A stretch of 64,000 nucleotides of DNA. Source: CBDCFV01 sp965203835 (GTDB taxonomy: Bacteria; Chloroflexota; Dehalococcoidia; Lucifugimonadales; UBA3495). Position 1 is the first letter of the stretch. Every line of letters starts with the position of its first letter. Location of the stretch: the NCBI GenBank assembly GCA_965203835.1, contig OZ241919.1, positions 744,001 through 808,000 on the forward strand, in the 5' to 3' direction. The translations under genes and the position numbers were made by a program. Positions 34,385 through 42,011 of the stretch are shown piece by piece. Under the pieces are notes generated by a model. The model made no database searches. It saw nothing but the letters and a program-made list of their open reading frames with translations, and was not told where the DNA came from.

Positions 34385-34489
34385 CGACTCTCCTGGTATA
34401 GTCCCCTGACGCCAAATCAAAATACATCATGCCCGAGGTAGCACGTAATGTTCGGATTGACGCCGATTTTTCAAGCGCGCCAATTTGTA

Positions 34490-34519
34490 TTGACATGCTC
34501 GAAAAGGGGTTGCTAAAAT
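34490..34519 (+). promoter_or_regulatory. Strong sigma-70-type promoter
   Basis: TTGACA (34490-34495), 18-bp spacer, TAAAAT (34514-34519). It faces the structured region and is 45 bp before the 23-codon ORF. Confidence 0.78.
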
Positions 34520-34525
34520 AGCTCA

Positions 34526-34760
34526 ACCGCTTGGCGGAAATCTGAAGAAGGAGGTGATAGTTTATGGAAGTTAGTTTAACATGCAGGGGCGATGGTAGGC
34601 ATCTGTCTGGACACGACGAGGTGATCGTAAGCTAACACTCCTTCGTAACATAGCGAGAACCCGTTGTCGGGCCCAGGCCAATGTCTACCATCGCCCCTAG
34701 ACCCCGGACTCTGGATTAGGGGTGGACTCCGGCAGATGGCTGGGCCCGATCCTTTTTTTG
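34526..34760 (+). ncRNA. Candidate structured leader/regulatory RNA upstream of rpsP
   Basis: A ~235-nt transcript is predicted from the promoter at 34490 to a T7 run at 34753-34759. Three long pairings interleave. Helix C (34547-34560 with 34632-34644, one bulge, one mismatch) hides the Shine-Dalgarno of a 23-codon ORF. Helix A (34585-34602 with 34681-34698) has 18 consecutive pairs with one G-U. Helix B (34667-34676 with 34740-34749) has 10 perfect pairs next to the T run. A and C, and A and B, cannot nest, so they form pseudoknots or exclude each other. A further CCCCTA/TAGGGG pairing competes with A. I see no match to T-box, SRP, 6S, tmRNA or RNase P cores. The boundaries are inferred. 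Confidence 0.6.
34564..34635 (+). CDS. Putative 23-residue leader peptide
   Basis: ATG at 34564 follows AAGGAGGTGAT, an 11-nt perfect complement of the usual 16S rRNA 3' tail, at good spacing; it ends at TAA 34633-34635. The peptide begins MEVSLTCRGDGRHL and has no run of one amino acid. The stop codon lies within the strand that sequesters the Shine-Dalgarno, so translation would open that helix. A second anti-SD-complementary stretch, GAGGTGATC, lies near the end of the ORF. Coding status rests only on signal strength. Confidence 0.4.
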   Translation: MEVSLTCRGDGRHLSGHDEVIVS

Positions 34761-34768
34761 CAACTCCT

Positions 34769-34868
34769 TATAATCTCCACCGCAGAAGCATGCGGTCGGT
34801 CAAGACAACGCTAAGTCTCGGTCAGGGTGACGTCAGCGAGGCTACCCGACACCGGGATTTCTTTTTGT
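34769..34868 (+). other. Second attenuator-like hairpin set upstream of rpsP
   Basis: TATAAT at 34769-34774 (no clear -35), then hairpin ACCGCA/TGCGGT (34779-34796). GTC-GGGT (34821-34828) can pair with ACCCGAC (34844-34850). A terminator-like CCCG-acac-CGGG (34845-34856) is followed by ATTTCTTTTT. The last two pairings share bases and exclude each other, the usual antiterminator/terminator layout. From here to the rpsP promoter nothing else is seen. Confidence 0.45.
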
Positions 34869-34927
34869 TCAGGGCAATATGTCCCCGGACGTAGCAGCAA
34901 CAACCACGCTGCCGCAGCGGTTTTACG

Positions 34928-34956
34928 TTGACACCAGACCACCGTCAGAATAAAAT
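34928..34956 (+). promoter_or_regulatory. Promoter of the rpsP operon
   Basis: TTGACA (34928-34933), 17-bp spacer, TAAAAT (34951-34956), 45 bp before the rpsP start codon. A near-consensus sigma-70 promoter, as expected for ribosomal protein genes. Confidence 0.82.
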
Positions 34957-35001
34957 CGCCACTAGTCGTAATAGTATTCACGGAAGGACTTCGGAGACTT
35001 A

Positions 35002-35346
35002 ATGCTGAGAATTCGCCTACGGAGAGTCGGAAAGAAAGGCAAACCATCGTACAGAATCGTGGTAGCGGAGGCCAACGCGCCACGGGACGGCGCCTACGTG
35101 GAATGGATTGGGAATTACGACCCAATGGTCGATCCCCCGGCGTATAACATCAAAATGGACCGGGCCCGGGAATGGCTGGGGAAAGGCGCCCAACCATCGG
35201 ACGCGGTGCAACGTATCATGGACTGGGGCGCTGCGGCAGAGAGCGCCGTCGCTGTGAACGGAGAAGAACCAGAAGCAGAAGAAACAGATGCGGCGGCGGC
35301 TGAGCCAACAGAAGACACTGTGGCTGAAGAGGTCGCCGAAGCATGA
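35002..35346 (+). CDS. rpsP: 30S ribosomal protein S16
   Basis: Small-subunit protein binding 16S rRNA. MLRIRLRRVGKKGKPSYRIVVAEANAPRDG and WIGNYDP are the family signature. The body ends near residue 80 and is followed by an acidic Ala/Glu-rich tail (114 aa in all), common in Chloroflexota and actinobacteria. GGAGACTTA precedes the ATG. It is the first gene of rpsP-khpA-rimM; the stop overlaps the next start as ATGA. Confidence 0.97.
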   Translation: MLRIRLRRVGKKGKPSYRIVVAEANAPRDGAYVEWIGNYDPMVDPPAYNIKMDRAREWLGKGAQPSDAVQRIMDWGAAAESAVAVNGEEPEAEETDAAAAEPTEDTVAEEVAEA

Positions 35347-35570
35347 AGGAACTGATCGAGTACATCGCCCGCTCTCTTGCCAGTAACCCCGATGCGGTGG
35401 TTGTTACGGAAGAGGTCGAGCAGGGCCGGGTGGTCCTCAGGCTGGAGGTCGCGCCCGAAGACAAGGGTAAGGTAATCGGCAGGCAGGGCCGCGTGGCCCA
35501 AGCCATGAGGGTGATGCTGAGGGTAGCGGCGGTCAAAGACGGGACTCACGCAGTCTTGGAGATCGTTTAA
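35343..35570 (+). CDS. khpA: KH domain RNA-binding protein KhpA
   Basis: 75-residue single KH-domain protein (YlqC family) that binds RNA and works with KhpB in cell-size and small-RNA control. The GxxG loop is VIGRQGRVAQAMR at residues 44-56. The start codon overlaps the rpsP stop, so translation is coupled. This position between rpsP and rimM is the standard one in Gram-positive bacteria and Chloroflexota. Confidence 0.95.
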   Translation: MKELIEYIARSLASNPDAVVVTEEVEQGRVVLRLEVAPEDKGKVIGRQGRVAQAMRVMLRVAAVKDGTHAVLEIV

Positions 35571-35630
35571 GACGGTCCAAGCCTCTGGTGCAGGTATTGG
35601 CAATTGGGACTCGTGTGCGGTGGCGTAGGG

Positions 35631-36131
35631 ATGGATGATTCCACGGTCGTGACAGTAGGTAAAGTACTCAGTGCCCACGGTCCCTCCGGTGGAGTGAGAA
35701 TAGAGGTACTGAGCGACGTCTCGGACCGCTTCAACCCCGGGAAGGTAGTCCAGGTCTTATCCAAGTCATACAGGATTTCCCAGTCCAAGCCCATTCGCAC
35801 CGGCCAGATGGTCCTCAATCTGCAAGGACTGCATACCCGGGAAGCAGCCCGGCTCCTGGTAGGCCATTCGGTTACGGTACCGGCAACGGAAGCTCCCCAA
35901 CTGTCAGATGGGGAGTTTTTTTATTTTCAGTTGCTGGGACTCCAGGTCGTTACCGACGAAGGCGAAGACTTGGGACATCTGACCGACATCATGGAAACCG
36001 GCAGCAACGACGTCTACGTGGTGACCGGCCAAGGCAAAGAATTGCTGCTTCCGGCTTTAGCTGACGTGGTCAAGGAGGTCAAACTGGACCAAGGGGTAAT
36101 GGTGGTCCATCTGCTGGATGGGTTGCGCTAA
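35631..36131 (+). CDS. rimM: 16S rRNA processing protein RimM
   Basis: Ribosome maturation factor binding S19 during 30S assembly. The N-terminal barrel TVGKVLSAHGPSGGVRIEVLSD and the C-terminal PRC barrel GEFFYFQLLGLQVVTDEGEDLGHL are both present; 166 aa. ATG at 35631 is preferred, though only a weak AGGG lies before it; an upstream TTG at 35604 is open. trmD, which often follows rimM, is absent here; yebC follows after a short gap. Confidence 0.95.
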   Translation: MDDSTVVTVGKVLSAHGPSGGVRIEVLSDVSDRFNPGKVVQVLSKSYRISQSKPIRTGQMVLNLQGLHTREAARLLVGHSVTVPATEAPQLSDGEFFYFQLLGLQVVTDEGEDLGHLTDIMETGSNDVYVVTGQGKELLLPALADVVKEVKLDQGVMVVHLLDGLR

Positions 36132-36216
36132 TCTTTTTGACCCTCCCAAAATACAGGTGCTACAATCGGACTCCATAAAACGGCTCTTCCAGATAACACA
36201 CCAAGGGGGTTACACC

Positions 36217-36984
36217 GTGTCTGGTCACTCAAAATGGTCAACAATCAAACACCAGAAAGGCGCTGCCGACGCCAAGCGCGGCGTGTTGTTTACCAAGTTG
36301 AGCCGGGACATCACGCTGGCGGTGCGCGACGGAGGCGGCGGCGACCCTGACATGAACTTCCGGCTGCGGCTGGCGTTGGACAAGGCCAAGAGCAGCAACA
36401 TGCCCCAGGACAGTATTACCCGTGCGGTCAAACGGGGCACCGGCGAAGGCGGCGGTGACGGCGAAAGGCTGGAAGAGGTGGTCTACGAGGGATACGGACC
36501 GGGCGGAGGCGCCATCCTTCTGCAAGCCGTAACCACCAACCGGAACCGCACTGCAGCCGACATACGCTCGGCCTTCACCCGCGGCGGCGGCAACCTGGGA
36601 GATAGCGGCTGCGTGGCTTGGAACTTCGAGACCAGAGGCGTCATAGCCATGGAGATCGCCGACGAAGACCGGGCCGAGGAACTAGGCCTGCTGGCTATAG
36701 ACGCTGGCGCCGACGACATCAACGTCGACGATGGCCTGCTGGAAATTTTCACCGCCCCCGACTTGCTGCTCACGGTGCAAAAGGCGTTGCAGGAAGAGGG
36801 CGTGACTCCAGAGACCTCCGAGATTTCAATGGTCCCCAAGACCACGGTCACCCTGGCGGAGAAAGAAGCGGAACAGACCCTGAAGTTGCTGGACACTCTG
36901 GAGGACCTGGATGATGTTCAAAAGGCCTACACCAGCGCCGATTTCCCTCCCGAAGTGTTAGACAAATACCGCTCGGCCAATTAA
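36217..36984 (+). CDS. YebC/PmpR family transcriptional regulator or translation factor
   Basis: 255-residue member of the YebC family. It opens at GTG 36217 (after AAGGGGG) with the invariant SGHSKWSTIKHQKGAADAKRGVLFTKLSRDI. The three-domain layout is complete, ending with DVQKAYTSADFPPEVL. Family members bind DNA or, as TACO1-like proteins, help translation of polyproline stretches; which applies here is unknown. It lies directly upstream of ruvC, the classical yebC-ruvCA arrangement. Confidence 0.95.
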   Translation: MSGHSKWSTIKHQKGAADAKRGVLFTKLSRDITLAVRDGGGGDPDMNFRLRLALDKAKSSNMPQDSITRAVKRGTGEGGGDGERLEEVVYEGYGPGGGAILLQAVTTNRNRTAADIRSAFTRGGGNLGDSGCVAWNFETRGVIAMEIADEDRAEELGLLAIDAGADDINVDDGLLEIFTAPDLLLTVQKALQEEGVTPETSEISMVPKTTVTLAEKEAEQTLKLLDTLEDLDDVQKAYTSADFPPEVLDKYRSAN

Positions 36985-37007
36985 CGGGCGGACAAGGTTC
37001 AAAGCTT

Positions 37008-37529
37008 ATGCTGGTTCTTGGGATAGACCCTGGCACCGTCCGAATGGGGTACGGCGTTCTCACTTCCGGAGAGAGCGTGGAGGTGGACGACTACGGAGTC
37101 ATCGCGCTGCCGGACAAGATGCCCTTGGAGCAGCGGCTGTACCAGCTTTATACCCACGTCGTAAACATGATCGCTATTTTCCGCCCCACCGCCATCGCCG
37201 TGGAAAAACCTTTCGTGGGCAGGGGGGAGCGCCAATTTTCCGGTCCGGCCATCGCGGTTGGGCAAGCCCAGGCCGTCGTGTTCATTGGCGGCGCCAGCCA
37301 GGGCATCCCCATCTTCCAATACTCCCCGGCGCAGATAAAAAGCTCTGTGGCCGACTTCGGCGCCGCGTCCAAAGAACAGATGCAGCAAACGATCGCCGCT
37401 ATCCTTGGGCTGCCGGATACGCCGCAGTCCGACGCCGCCGACGCCCTGTCGGTGGGCCTTTGCCACATCATGCGGAGCCAGTCCGACTCAGCCCTATCCA
37501 GAGAGATACCTCCAGGGCGGGAGAGGTAG
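37008..37529 (+). CDS. ruvC: Holliday junction endodeoxyribonuclease RuvC
   Basis: Resolvase that cuts Holliday junctions after RuvAB branch migration. Catalytic acidic residues are in LVLGIDPGT (D6), IAVEKPF (E67 region) and SDAADALSVG near residue 142. 173 aa is usual. It is followed after 3 bp by ruvA. ruvB is not in the window. Confidence 0.97.
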   Translation: MLVLGIDPGTVRMGYGVLTSGESVEVDDYGVIALPDKMPLEQRLYQLYTHVVNMIAIFRPTAIAVEKPFVGRGERQFSGPAIAVGQAQAVVFIGGASQGIPIFQYSPAQIKSSVADFGAASKEQMQQTIAAILGLPDTPQSDAADALSVGLCHIMRSQSDSALSREIPPGRER

Positions 37530-37532
37530 TGG

Positions 37533-38114
37533 GTGATTGTCAGTGTCAAGGGAAAGCTGGAGGCGGTAGGCGCCGATTGGGTCCACGTAGAAGTCGGCGG
37601 GGTTACGCTACAGATTTCCGTCCCCGCCTCTGACATTAGCGACCTCGGCCCGCTGGGCGGGCAGGTCCGCTTGTTTACCAACCTGCGCGTCCGGGACGAG
37701 CAGCCGGTCATGTACGGGTTTACGACCATGGCCGCGTTGGAGCTGTTCATCATGTTGACCGGGGTGTCGGGAGTCGGTCCCAGGCTGGCGTTGGCATTGC
37801 TTTCCAGTCAGAGCGCGGCCGGACTACAAGGCGCAATCTCCCAAGGCAACGTCGAGTCGCTGAGTTCCGCGCCTGGCGTGGGACGGCGAACGGCGGGGCG
37901 GATAGTGCTGGAACTCAAGAACAAACTGGCCGACGGCCTTCCCGAGGCCGCCCCAATGCCCGGATCCCAGGACGCCGAGGTTGTCGAAGCGTTGATGGCG
38001 CTGGGCTACTCGACCTCAGAGGCCCGGCAGGCGGTAAACCGCTTGACTGACACTGGGGACTTACCCTTGGAGGAAAAGATTCGCTTGGCGTTGCAGAACT
38101 TTGGGGCGGCGTGA
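37533..38114 (+). CDS. ruvA: Holliday junction branch migration protein RuvA
   Basis: Junction-recognition subunit of RuvAB. It opens at GTG 37533 (after GGGAGAGG). The OB-fold domain is followed by the two helix-hairpin-helix motifs MLTGVSGVGPRLALALLSS and LSSAPGVGRRTAGRIVLELKNKL, and the C-terminal RuvB-binding domain (ALMALGYSTSEARQAVNRL). 193 aa. Cotranscribed with ruvC. ruvB does not follow; a toxin-antitoxin-like pair and uvrB lie there. Confidence 0.97.
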   Translation: MIVSVKGKLEAVGADWVHVEVGGVTLQISVPASDISDLGPLGGQVRLFTNLRVRDEQPVMYGFTTMAALELFIMLTGVSGVGPRLALALLSSQSAAGLQGAISQGNVESLSSAPGVGRRTAGRIVLELKNKLADGLPEAAPMPGSQDAEVVEALMALGYSTSEARQAVNRLTDTGDLPLEEKIRLALQNFGAA

Positions 38115-38156
38115 GGGGACTTATGAGAATAGTATGATTTCTCCCACCGGCTTCGG

Positions 38157-38501
38157 ATGATGCCGGAAGGCATGAATACAAACCGTTTGATGGCTCTGCG
38201 AGCGCAGGCGATGTCAAGTTCTCTGAGCTTTAGTCGTCACTACAATGTTCGATTATCTTCTCGCCCAACGCCAACTCGAGAAGAGATACAATTCCTTCTA
38301 TGCGATAATGCTCCTGAAGTGATTGAGGACTACCCAGAACGTAATAGGTGTCTCATATACGGTACAACGGATAATGAAGGACATGTAGGCCATCTGGTCT
38401 GTACTAACCCGCCGGCTTCAATGGTTATTACTGCGTACTTTCCAAGCGAGACAGAGCCGGACAAATGGGACAACGATTACCGTACGCGCAAGAAAGGGTG
38501 A
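38157..38501 (+). CDS. DUF4258 domain protein, putative toxin (114 aa)
   Basis: Small basic protein whose core SRHYNVRLSSRPTPTREEIQFLLCDNAPEVIEDYPERNRC, followed by LIYGTTDNEGHVGHLVC and VITAYFPSETEPDKWDNDYRTRKK, matches the DUF4258 pattern found in RelE/BrnT-like toxins. ATG at 38157 opens the frame; ATG at 38172 is equally possible. It is 5 bp upstream of a YgiT-type zinc-finger gene, the usual antitoxin order for this family. Both genes are more AT-rich than ruvA and uvrB, which suggests they were inserted there. Confidence 0.78.
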   Translation: MMPEGMNTNRLMALRAQAMSSSLSFSRHYNVRLSSRPTPTREEIQFLLCDNAPEVIEDYPERNRCLIYGTTDNEGHVGHLVCTNPPASMVITAYFPSETEPDKWDNDYRTRKKG

Positions 38502-38506
38502 AAGTT

Positions 38507-38806
38507 ATGAATTGCCACTATTGCCAAGGCGTTGATACTGTCGAGGAGCAGTTAACCCGGTTTTGCGCATACGATACTTCCGCACCTTTTATTGTCGATA
38601 ACGTGCCAGGGTTTGTATGCCGTCTATGCGGGGAGAAGTCTTTTTCCGACAAAACTACGGCGAAGTTGGCGAAGGTCATCAAGGGCGAAGTACATCCTAG
38701 TGGCCAGAGAGTCTTTCAAGTCTTTGACTTCATACAAGTGGATAGTATTGATACCTCCATTCTTACCCAAGGCGAAACCCCTACAGCGATTTCTACCGGG
38801 GAATAG
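38507..38806 (+). CDS. YgiT-type zinc finger protein, putative antitoxin (99 aa)
   Basis: Two CxxC pairs (CHYC at residues 3-6, CRLC near residue 38) form the YgiT/MqsA-like zinc ribbon in the context VDNVPGFVCRLCGEKSFSDKTTAKLAKV. The C-terminal part is not a clear helix-turn-helix, so it is closer to the short YgiT-type antitoxins than to full MqsA. ATG at 38507 lies 5 bp after the DUF4258 stop. Expected to bind and neutralise the upstream protein and to repress the pair. Confidence 0.82.
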   Translation: MNCHYCQGVDTVEEQLTRFCAYDTSAPFIVDNVPGFVCRLCGEKSFSDKTTAKLAKVIKGEVHPSGQRVFQVFDFIQVDSIDTSILTQGETPTAISTGE

Positions 38807-38812
38807 AACTGT

Positions 38813-40915
38813 ATGTCGCAATACACCAGAATCAAAAATCGAGTAGAAGCCGGCAAGGAAATCACCCAGATATCCGCGGCCGGGGGGGAACTGGAAGACC
38901 GGCCCTTTCAACTGACCTCCGACTTCAAGATGACCGGGGACCAGCCCCAAGCGGTGGCCCGTCTCGCCGATGGCGTGCGGAACGGCTTGACCTACCAGAC
39001 CATGCTGGGCGTTACCGGCAGCGGCAAGACCTTTACCATGGCCAACATCGTGCAGGAGGTGCAGCGGCCAACGTTGGTAATGGCCCACAACAAGACCCTG
39101 GCAGCCCAGTTGGCATCAGAGTTCAAGGAGTTCTTCCCCAACAACGCGGTAGAGTACTTCGTCTCGTACTACGACTACTACCAGCCGGAAGCCTATGTCC
39201 CCCAGTCAGACACCTACATCGAAAAAGACTCCAGCGTCAACGAGGAACTTGACAAGCTGCGGCTCTCCGCGACCACGTCCCTGCTCACCCGCCGCGATGT
39301 ACTTATCGTGGCTTCGGTATCCTGCATTTACGGGTTGGGCGATCCCCGGGACTATTTCAACCTGGTCGCCCACGTCAAGGTGGGCGAGGAACGGAGCCGC
39401 ACCCGCTTGATGCGGCAACTGGTCGACATGCAGTACGAGCGGAACGACATGGATCTGGCCAGGGGCAAGTTCCGGATCCGGGGCGACACGCTGGAAATCA
39501 TACCCGCCTACGAAGAGGCTGCGGTCAGAGTCCAGTTCTGGGGCGACGAGGTGGAGCGGATCGTGCAGTTGGACCCCCTAACCGGCGAGGTGCTTGCCGA
39601 CATGGCTGAAATCGCCGTATATCCCGCCAACCACTTCGTCACGTCCAAAGACAAGCTTGACGCCGCGGTGAACGACATCCGGGTCGAGTTGGAAGAACGA
39701 CTCGCGGAGTTGCGGGCTGGCGGGAAAATACTGGAGGCGGCCCGCTTGGAAAGCCGCACCCACTACGATTTGGAAATGCTCCAGGAAACGGGTTTCTGCT
39801 CCGGCGTCGAGAACTACTCACGGCACTTGGCCCGCCGGGCAGCGGGCAGCTCCCCTTGGACCCTGCTGGACTACTTCCCGGACGACTACCTGATGTTCGT
39901 GGACGAGTCCCACATGACGCTTCCCCAAGTCCGGGGCATGTACCACGGCGACATTTCCAGAAAGCGGACCCTGGTTGATTTCGGTTTTCGCCTGCCGTCG
40001 GCTTTGGACAACCGCCCGCTGAACTTCGAGGAGTACGAGGACCACATAAACCAGGTAGTCTACGTGTCCGCCACGCCGGGCCCCTTCGAAATGAAACGCA
40101 GCTCCATGACGGTGGAGCAGGTAATCCGGCCCACCGGCTTGTTGGACCCAACGGTCGAGGTGAAGCCCACCGAAGGCCAGATAGATGATCTATTGCAGCA
40201 GATAAAGGAACGGATAGACCGGTCGGAACGCTGCTTGGTTACGACGCTGACCAAGCGCATGGCCGAAGAGCTGGCCGATTATCTGTCCGAGATGGGCATC
40301 CGTAACCACTACCTGCACTCCGACATACAGACCCTGGACCGGATAGAAATCCTCCGGGACCTGCGCTTGGGGGTGTTCGACGTCATCGTTGGCATCAACC
40401 TGTTGCGCGAAGGGCTGGACCTGCCCGAAGTGAGCTTGGTGGCCATCCTGGACGCAGACAAGGAAGGCTACCTCCGCTCCAACACCTCCCTGATACAGAC
40501 CATCGGGCGGGCCGCCCGCCATTCCAACGGCCAGGTCATTATGTACGCCGACCGCATCACCGACTCCATGCGGCAGGCGATAGACGAGACCAACCGCCGG
40601 CGCGGCATCCAGGACGCCTTCAACAAGCAGCACGGCATCGAGCCCCAGAGCATCCAGAAAGAGGTCCACGACATCACCGAGGGCATCAAGACAATTTCGG
40701 AAAACAGAGCGCGTTACCAAGTAGTGCGCAGCGAAATGTCGAGGGCCGATATGTACCGCGTGGTCAAGGACCTGGAAGGGCAGATGAAGGAGGCGGCGAA
40801 GAGCCTCCAGTTCGAGAAGGCTGCCCAGTTCCGCGACGAAATATTCGAACTACGGCGGCTGCTGGTGCTGGAGGAGAAGGTGCTCACCCCCGCGGCGTTC
40901 CAGAACGAGTGTTGA
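38813..40915 (+). CDS. uvrB: Excinuclease ABC subunit UvrB
   Basis: Damage-verification helicase of nucleotide excision repair. Walker A GVTGSGKTFTMAN, the beta-hairpin region YYDYYQPEAYVPQSDTYIEKD, DEAD-type motif DESHMTLPQ, motif VI QTIGRAARH and the C-terminal UVR domain (KEAAKSLQFEKAAQFRDEI) are present; 700 aa is normal. The ATG at 38813 is 6 bp after the antitoxin-like gene, so uvrB may depend partly on that transcript. The stop overlaps rusA. Confidence 0.97.
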   Translation: MSQYTRIKNRVEAGKEITQISAAGGELEDRPFQLTSDFKMTGDQPQAVARLADGVRNGLTYQTMLGVTGSGKTFTMANIVQEVQRPTLVMAHNKTLAAQLASEFKEFFPNNAVEYFVSYYDYYQPEAYVPQSDTYIEKDSSVNEELDKLRLSATTSLLTRRDVLIVASVSCIYGLGDPRDYFNLVAHVKVGEERSRTRLMRQLVDMQYERNDMDLARGKFRIRGDTLEIIPAYEEAAVRVQFWGDEVERIVQLDPLTGEVLADMAEIAVYPANHFVTSKDKLDAAVNDIRVELEERLAELRAGGKILEAARLESRTHYDLEMLQETGFCSGVENYSRHLARRAAGSSPWTLLDYFPDDYLMFVDESHMTLPQVRGMYHGDISRKRTLVDFGFRLPSALDNRPLNFEEYEDHINQVVYVSATPGPFEMKRSSMTVEQVIRPTGLLDPTVEVKPTEGQIDDLLQQIKERIDRSERCLVTTLTKRMAEELADYLSEMGIRNHYLHSDIQTLDRIEILRDLRLGVFDVIVGINLLREGLDLPEVSLVAILDADKEGYLRSNTSLIQTIGRAARHSNGQVIMYADRITDSMRQAIDETNRRRGIQDAFNKQHGIEPQSIQKEVHDITEGIKTISENRARYQVVRSEMSRADMYRVVKDLEGQMKEAAKSLQFEKAAQFRDEIFELRRLLVLEEKVLTPAAFQNEC

Positions 40916-41319
40916 GCCTCCCACTGGAGTTTGTGATCAATCGCCCTCCTGTATCTCAACAAACACGCCGTCAAGCCCGGTTGCGTCAATGGAGAGAAGA
41001 AGTACAGAGTGTAGCGAGGCAGCATTGGCCTGATGGAGAGCCGCCCACAGACGGTTTGCTCATGGTCACCATCAACTATTTCTATAGCGACAAGTCACTG
41101 GATATTGACAATGTGCCGAAGCCAGTCATTGACAGCCTGAAGGAGATAGTTTTTAGAGACGATAGCCAAGTGACAGACTTACTCTGCCGCAAGCGCAGGC
41201 TAAGCCCAAATCTGGATGCCATAAACCGTTCAAGCGTATTGGCTGAAGGTCTTCGGCGGGGCAACGATTTTGTTTACATCGCAGTAGAAAGAGCACCCGA
41301 CCAGGAGATTGTTGTCTGA
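40909..41319 (+). CDS. RusA family crossover junction endodeoxyribonuclease (136 aa)
   Basis: Holliday-junction resolvase of the phage-type RusA family. The metal-binding aspartates lie in KSLDIDNVPKPVIDSLKEIVFRDDSQV (three conserved Asp). It opens at GTG 40909, inside the uvrB stop region, and ends overlapping the next start by one base, so the three genes are translationally linked. RusA genes usually come from prophages; here it stands among housekeeping repair genes. The chromosome also has ruvC. Confidence 0.88.
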   Translation: MLSLPLEFVINRPPVSQQTRRQARLRQWREEVQSVARQHWPDGEPPTDGLLMVTINYFYSDKSLDIDNVPKPVIDSLKEIVFRDDSQVTDLLCRKRRLSPNLDAINRSSVLAEGLRRGNDFVYIAVERAPDQEIVV

Positions 41320-41978
41320 TGGAAAATCGTACTCCCTTTGAAAAACGGTTCATCAAGTCACTTGTAACCAAGTACTGGGAAGAAGGCTATGAAGTAACCG
41401 AAGACCCTCAGCCGGAGCAACTACCAGACTTTCTATCTGGCTATCACCCCGACCTGCTATTGTGCAAGCCGGGCCGGTCGGTTGTTGTGCGGGTAAAGGA
41501 CAGGGCTGCTTTGGCCGATAAGTCGTGGTCCGGTATGGCCAAGGCAGTCCGGGCCGAGCCGGGATGGAACTTCGAGTTGGCCCTTTTCGATACTGGCAAA
41601 CAAATATACGCGCCTGAAGAAGCGATTCCATTCGGCAGAGAAATCATAAGTCGCATCGTTGCCGAGGCGGAGCAACTTTTAGGCAATGGATTCGCAGAAG
41701 CTGCTTTGCTGAGGATATGGTCTGCAGCGGAGGCGTCGGTAAGGTCTCTCACCGAGGAGGAAGGGTGGCTAACGGACAGGCCAATAGCTACTACCATACT
41801 CAGCATGGCCGTTCAAACCGGCGCACTTTACGGCGATGACTACAAGTTGATGCTCTATGCCCTGCCGCTCCGCAACGCCATCGCTCACGGACTGACTCCG
41901 CCCGGCTTTGACGACGCGCTTGTGGACGCGCTCATAGGCTTGGCGAAGCGGCTTTTGGAAGAATTGCCATCGCCATGA
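41319..41978 (+). CDS. Putative restriction-nuclease-like/HEPN-like protein (219 aa)
   Basis: Not a recognised single family. The N-terminal ~110 residues (GYHPDLLLCKPGRSVVVRVKDR) recall a PD-(D/E)xK core, with PD present but the ExK position reading RVK, so activity is doubtful. The C-terminal half is helical and ends with LRNAIAHG, an R-x4-H pattern as in HEPN-type or AHJR-like nucleases. The start ATG shares one base with the RusA stop. This position in the uvrB-rusA run suggests a DNA-repair or defence link, which is inference only. Confidence 0.7.
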   Translation: MENRTPFEKRFIKSLVTKYWEEGYEVTEDPQPEQLPDFLSGYHPDLLLCKPGRSVVVRVKDRAALADKSWSGMAKAVRAEPGWNFELALFDTGKQIYAPEEAIPFGREIISRIVAEAEQLLGNGFAEAALLRIWSAAEASVRSLTEEEGWLTDRPIATTILSMAVQTGALYGDDYKLMLYALPLRNAIAHGLTPPGFDDALVDALIGLAKRLLEELPSP

Positions 41979-42011
41979 GTAACCTTTTCCCCTGTGACAC
42001 CACTGACCCAA

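Noticed and set aside
34700..34760. T-box riboswitch, because AGGGGTGGACTCCGG resembles the T-box core
   Set aside because: The core differs from AGGGUGGNACCGCG, no Stem I specifier layout is seen, and no aminoacyl-tRNA synthetase follows.
34779..34868. 4.5S/SRP RNA, because of size, T run and GGTCAGG
   Set aside because: The GGAAGNAGC tetraloop region of SRP domain IV is missing.
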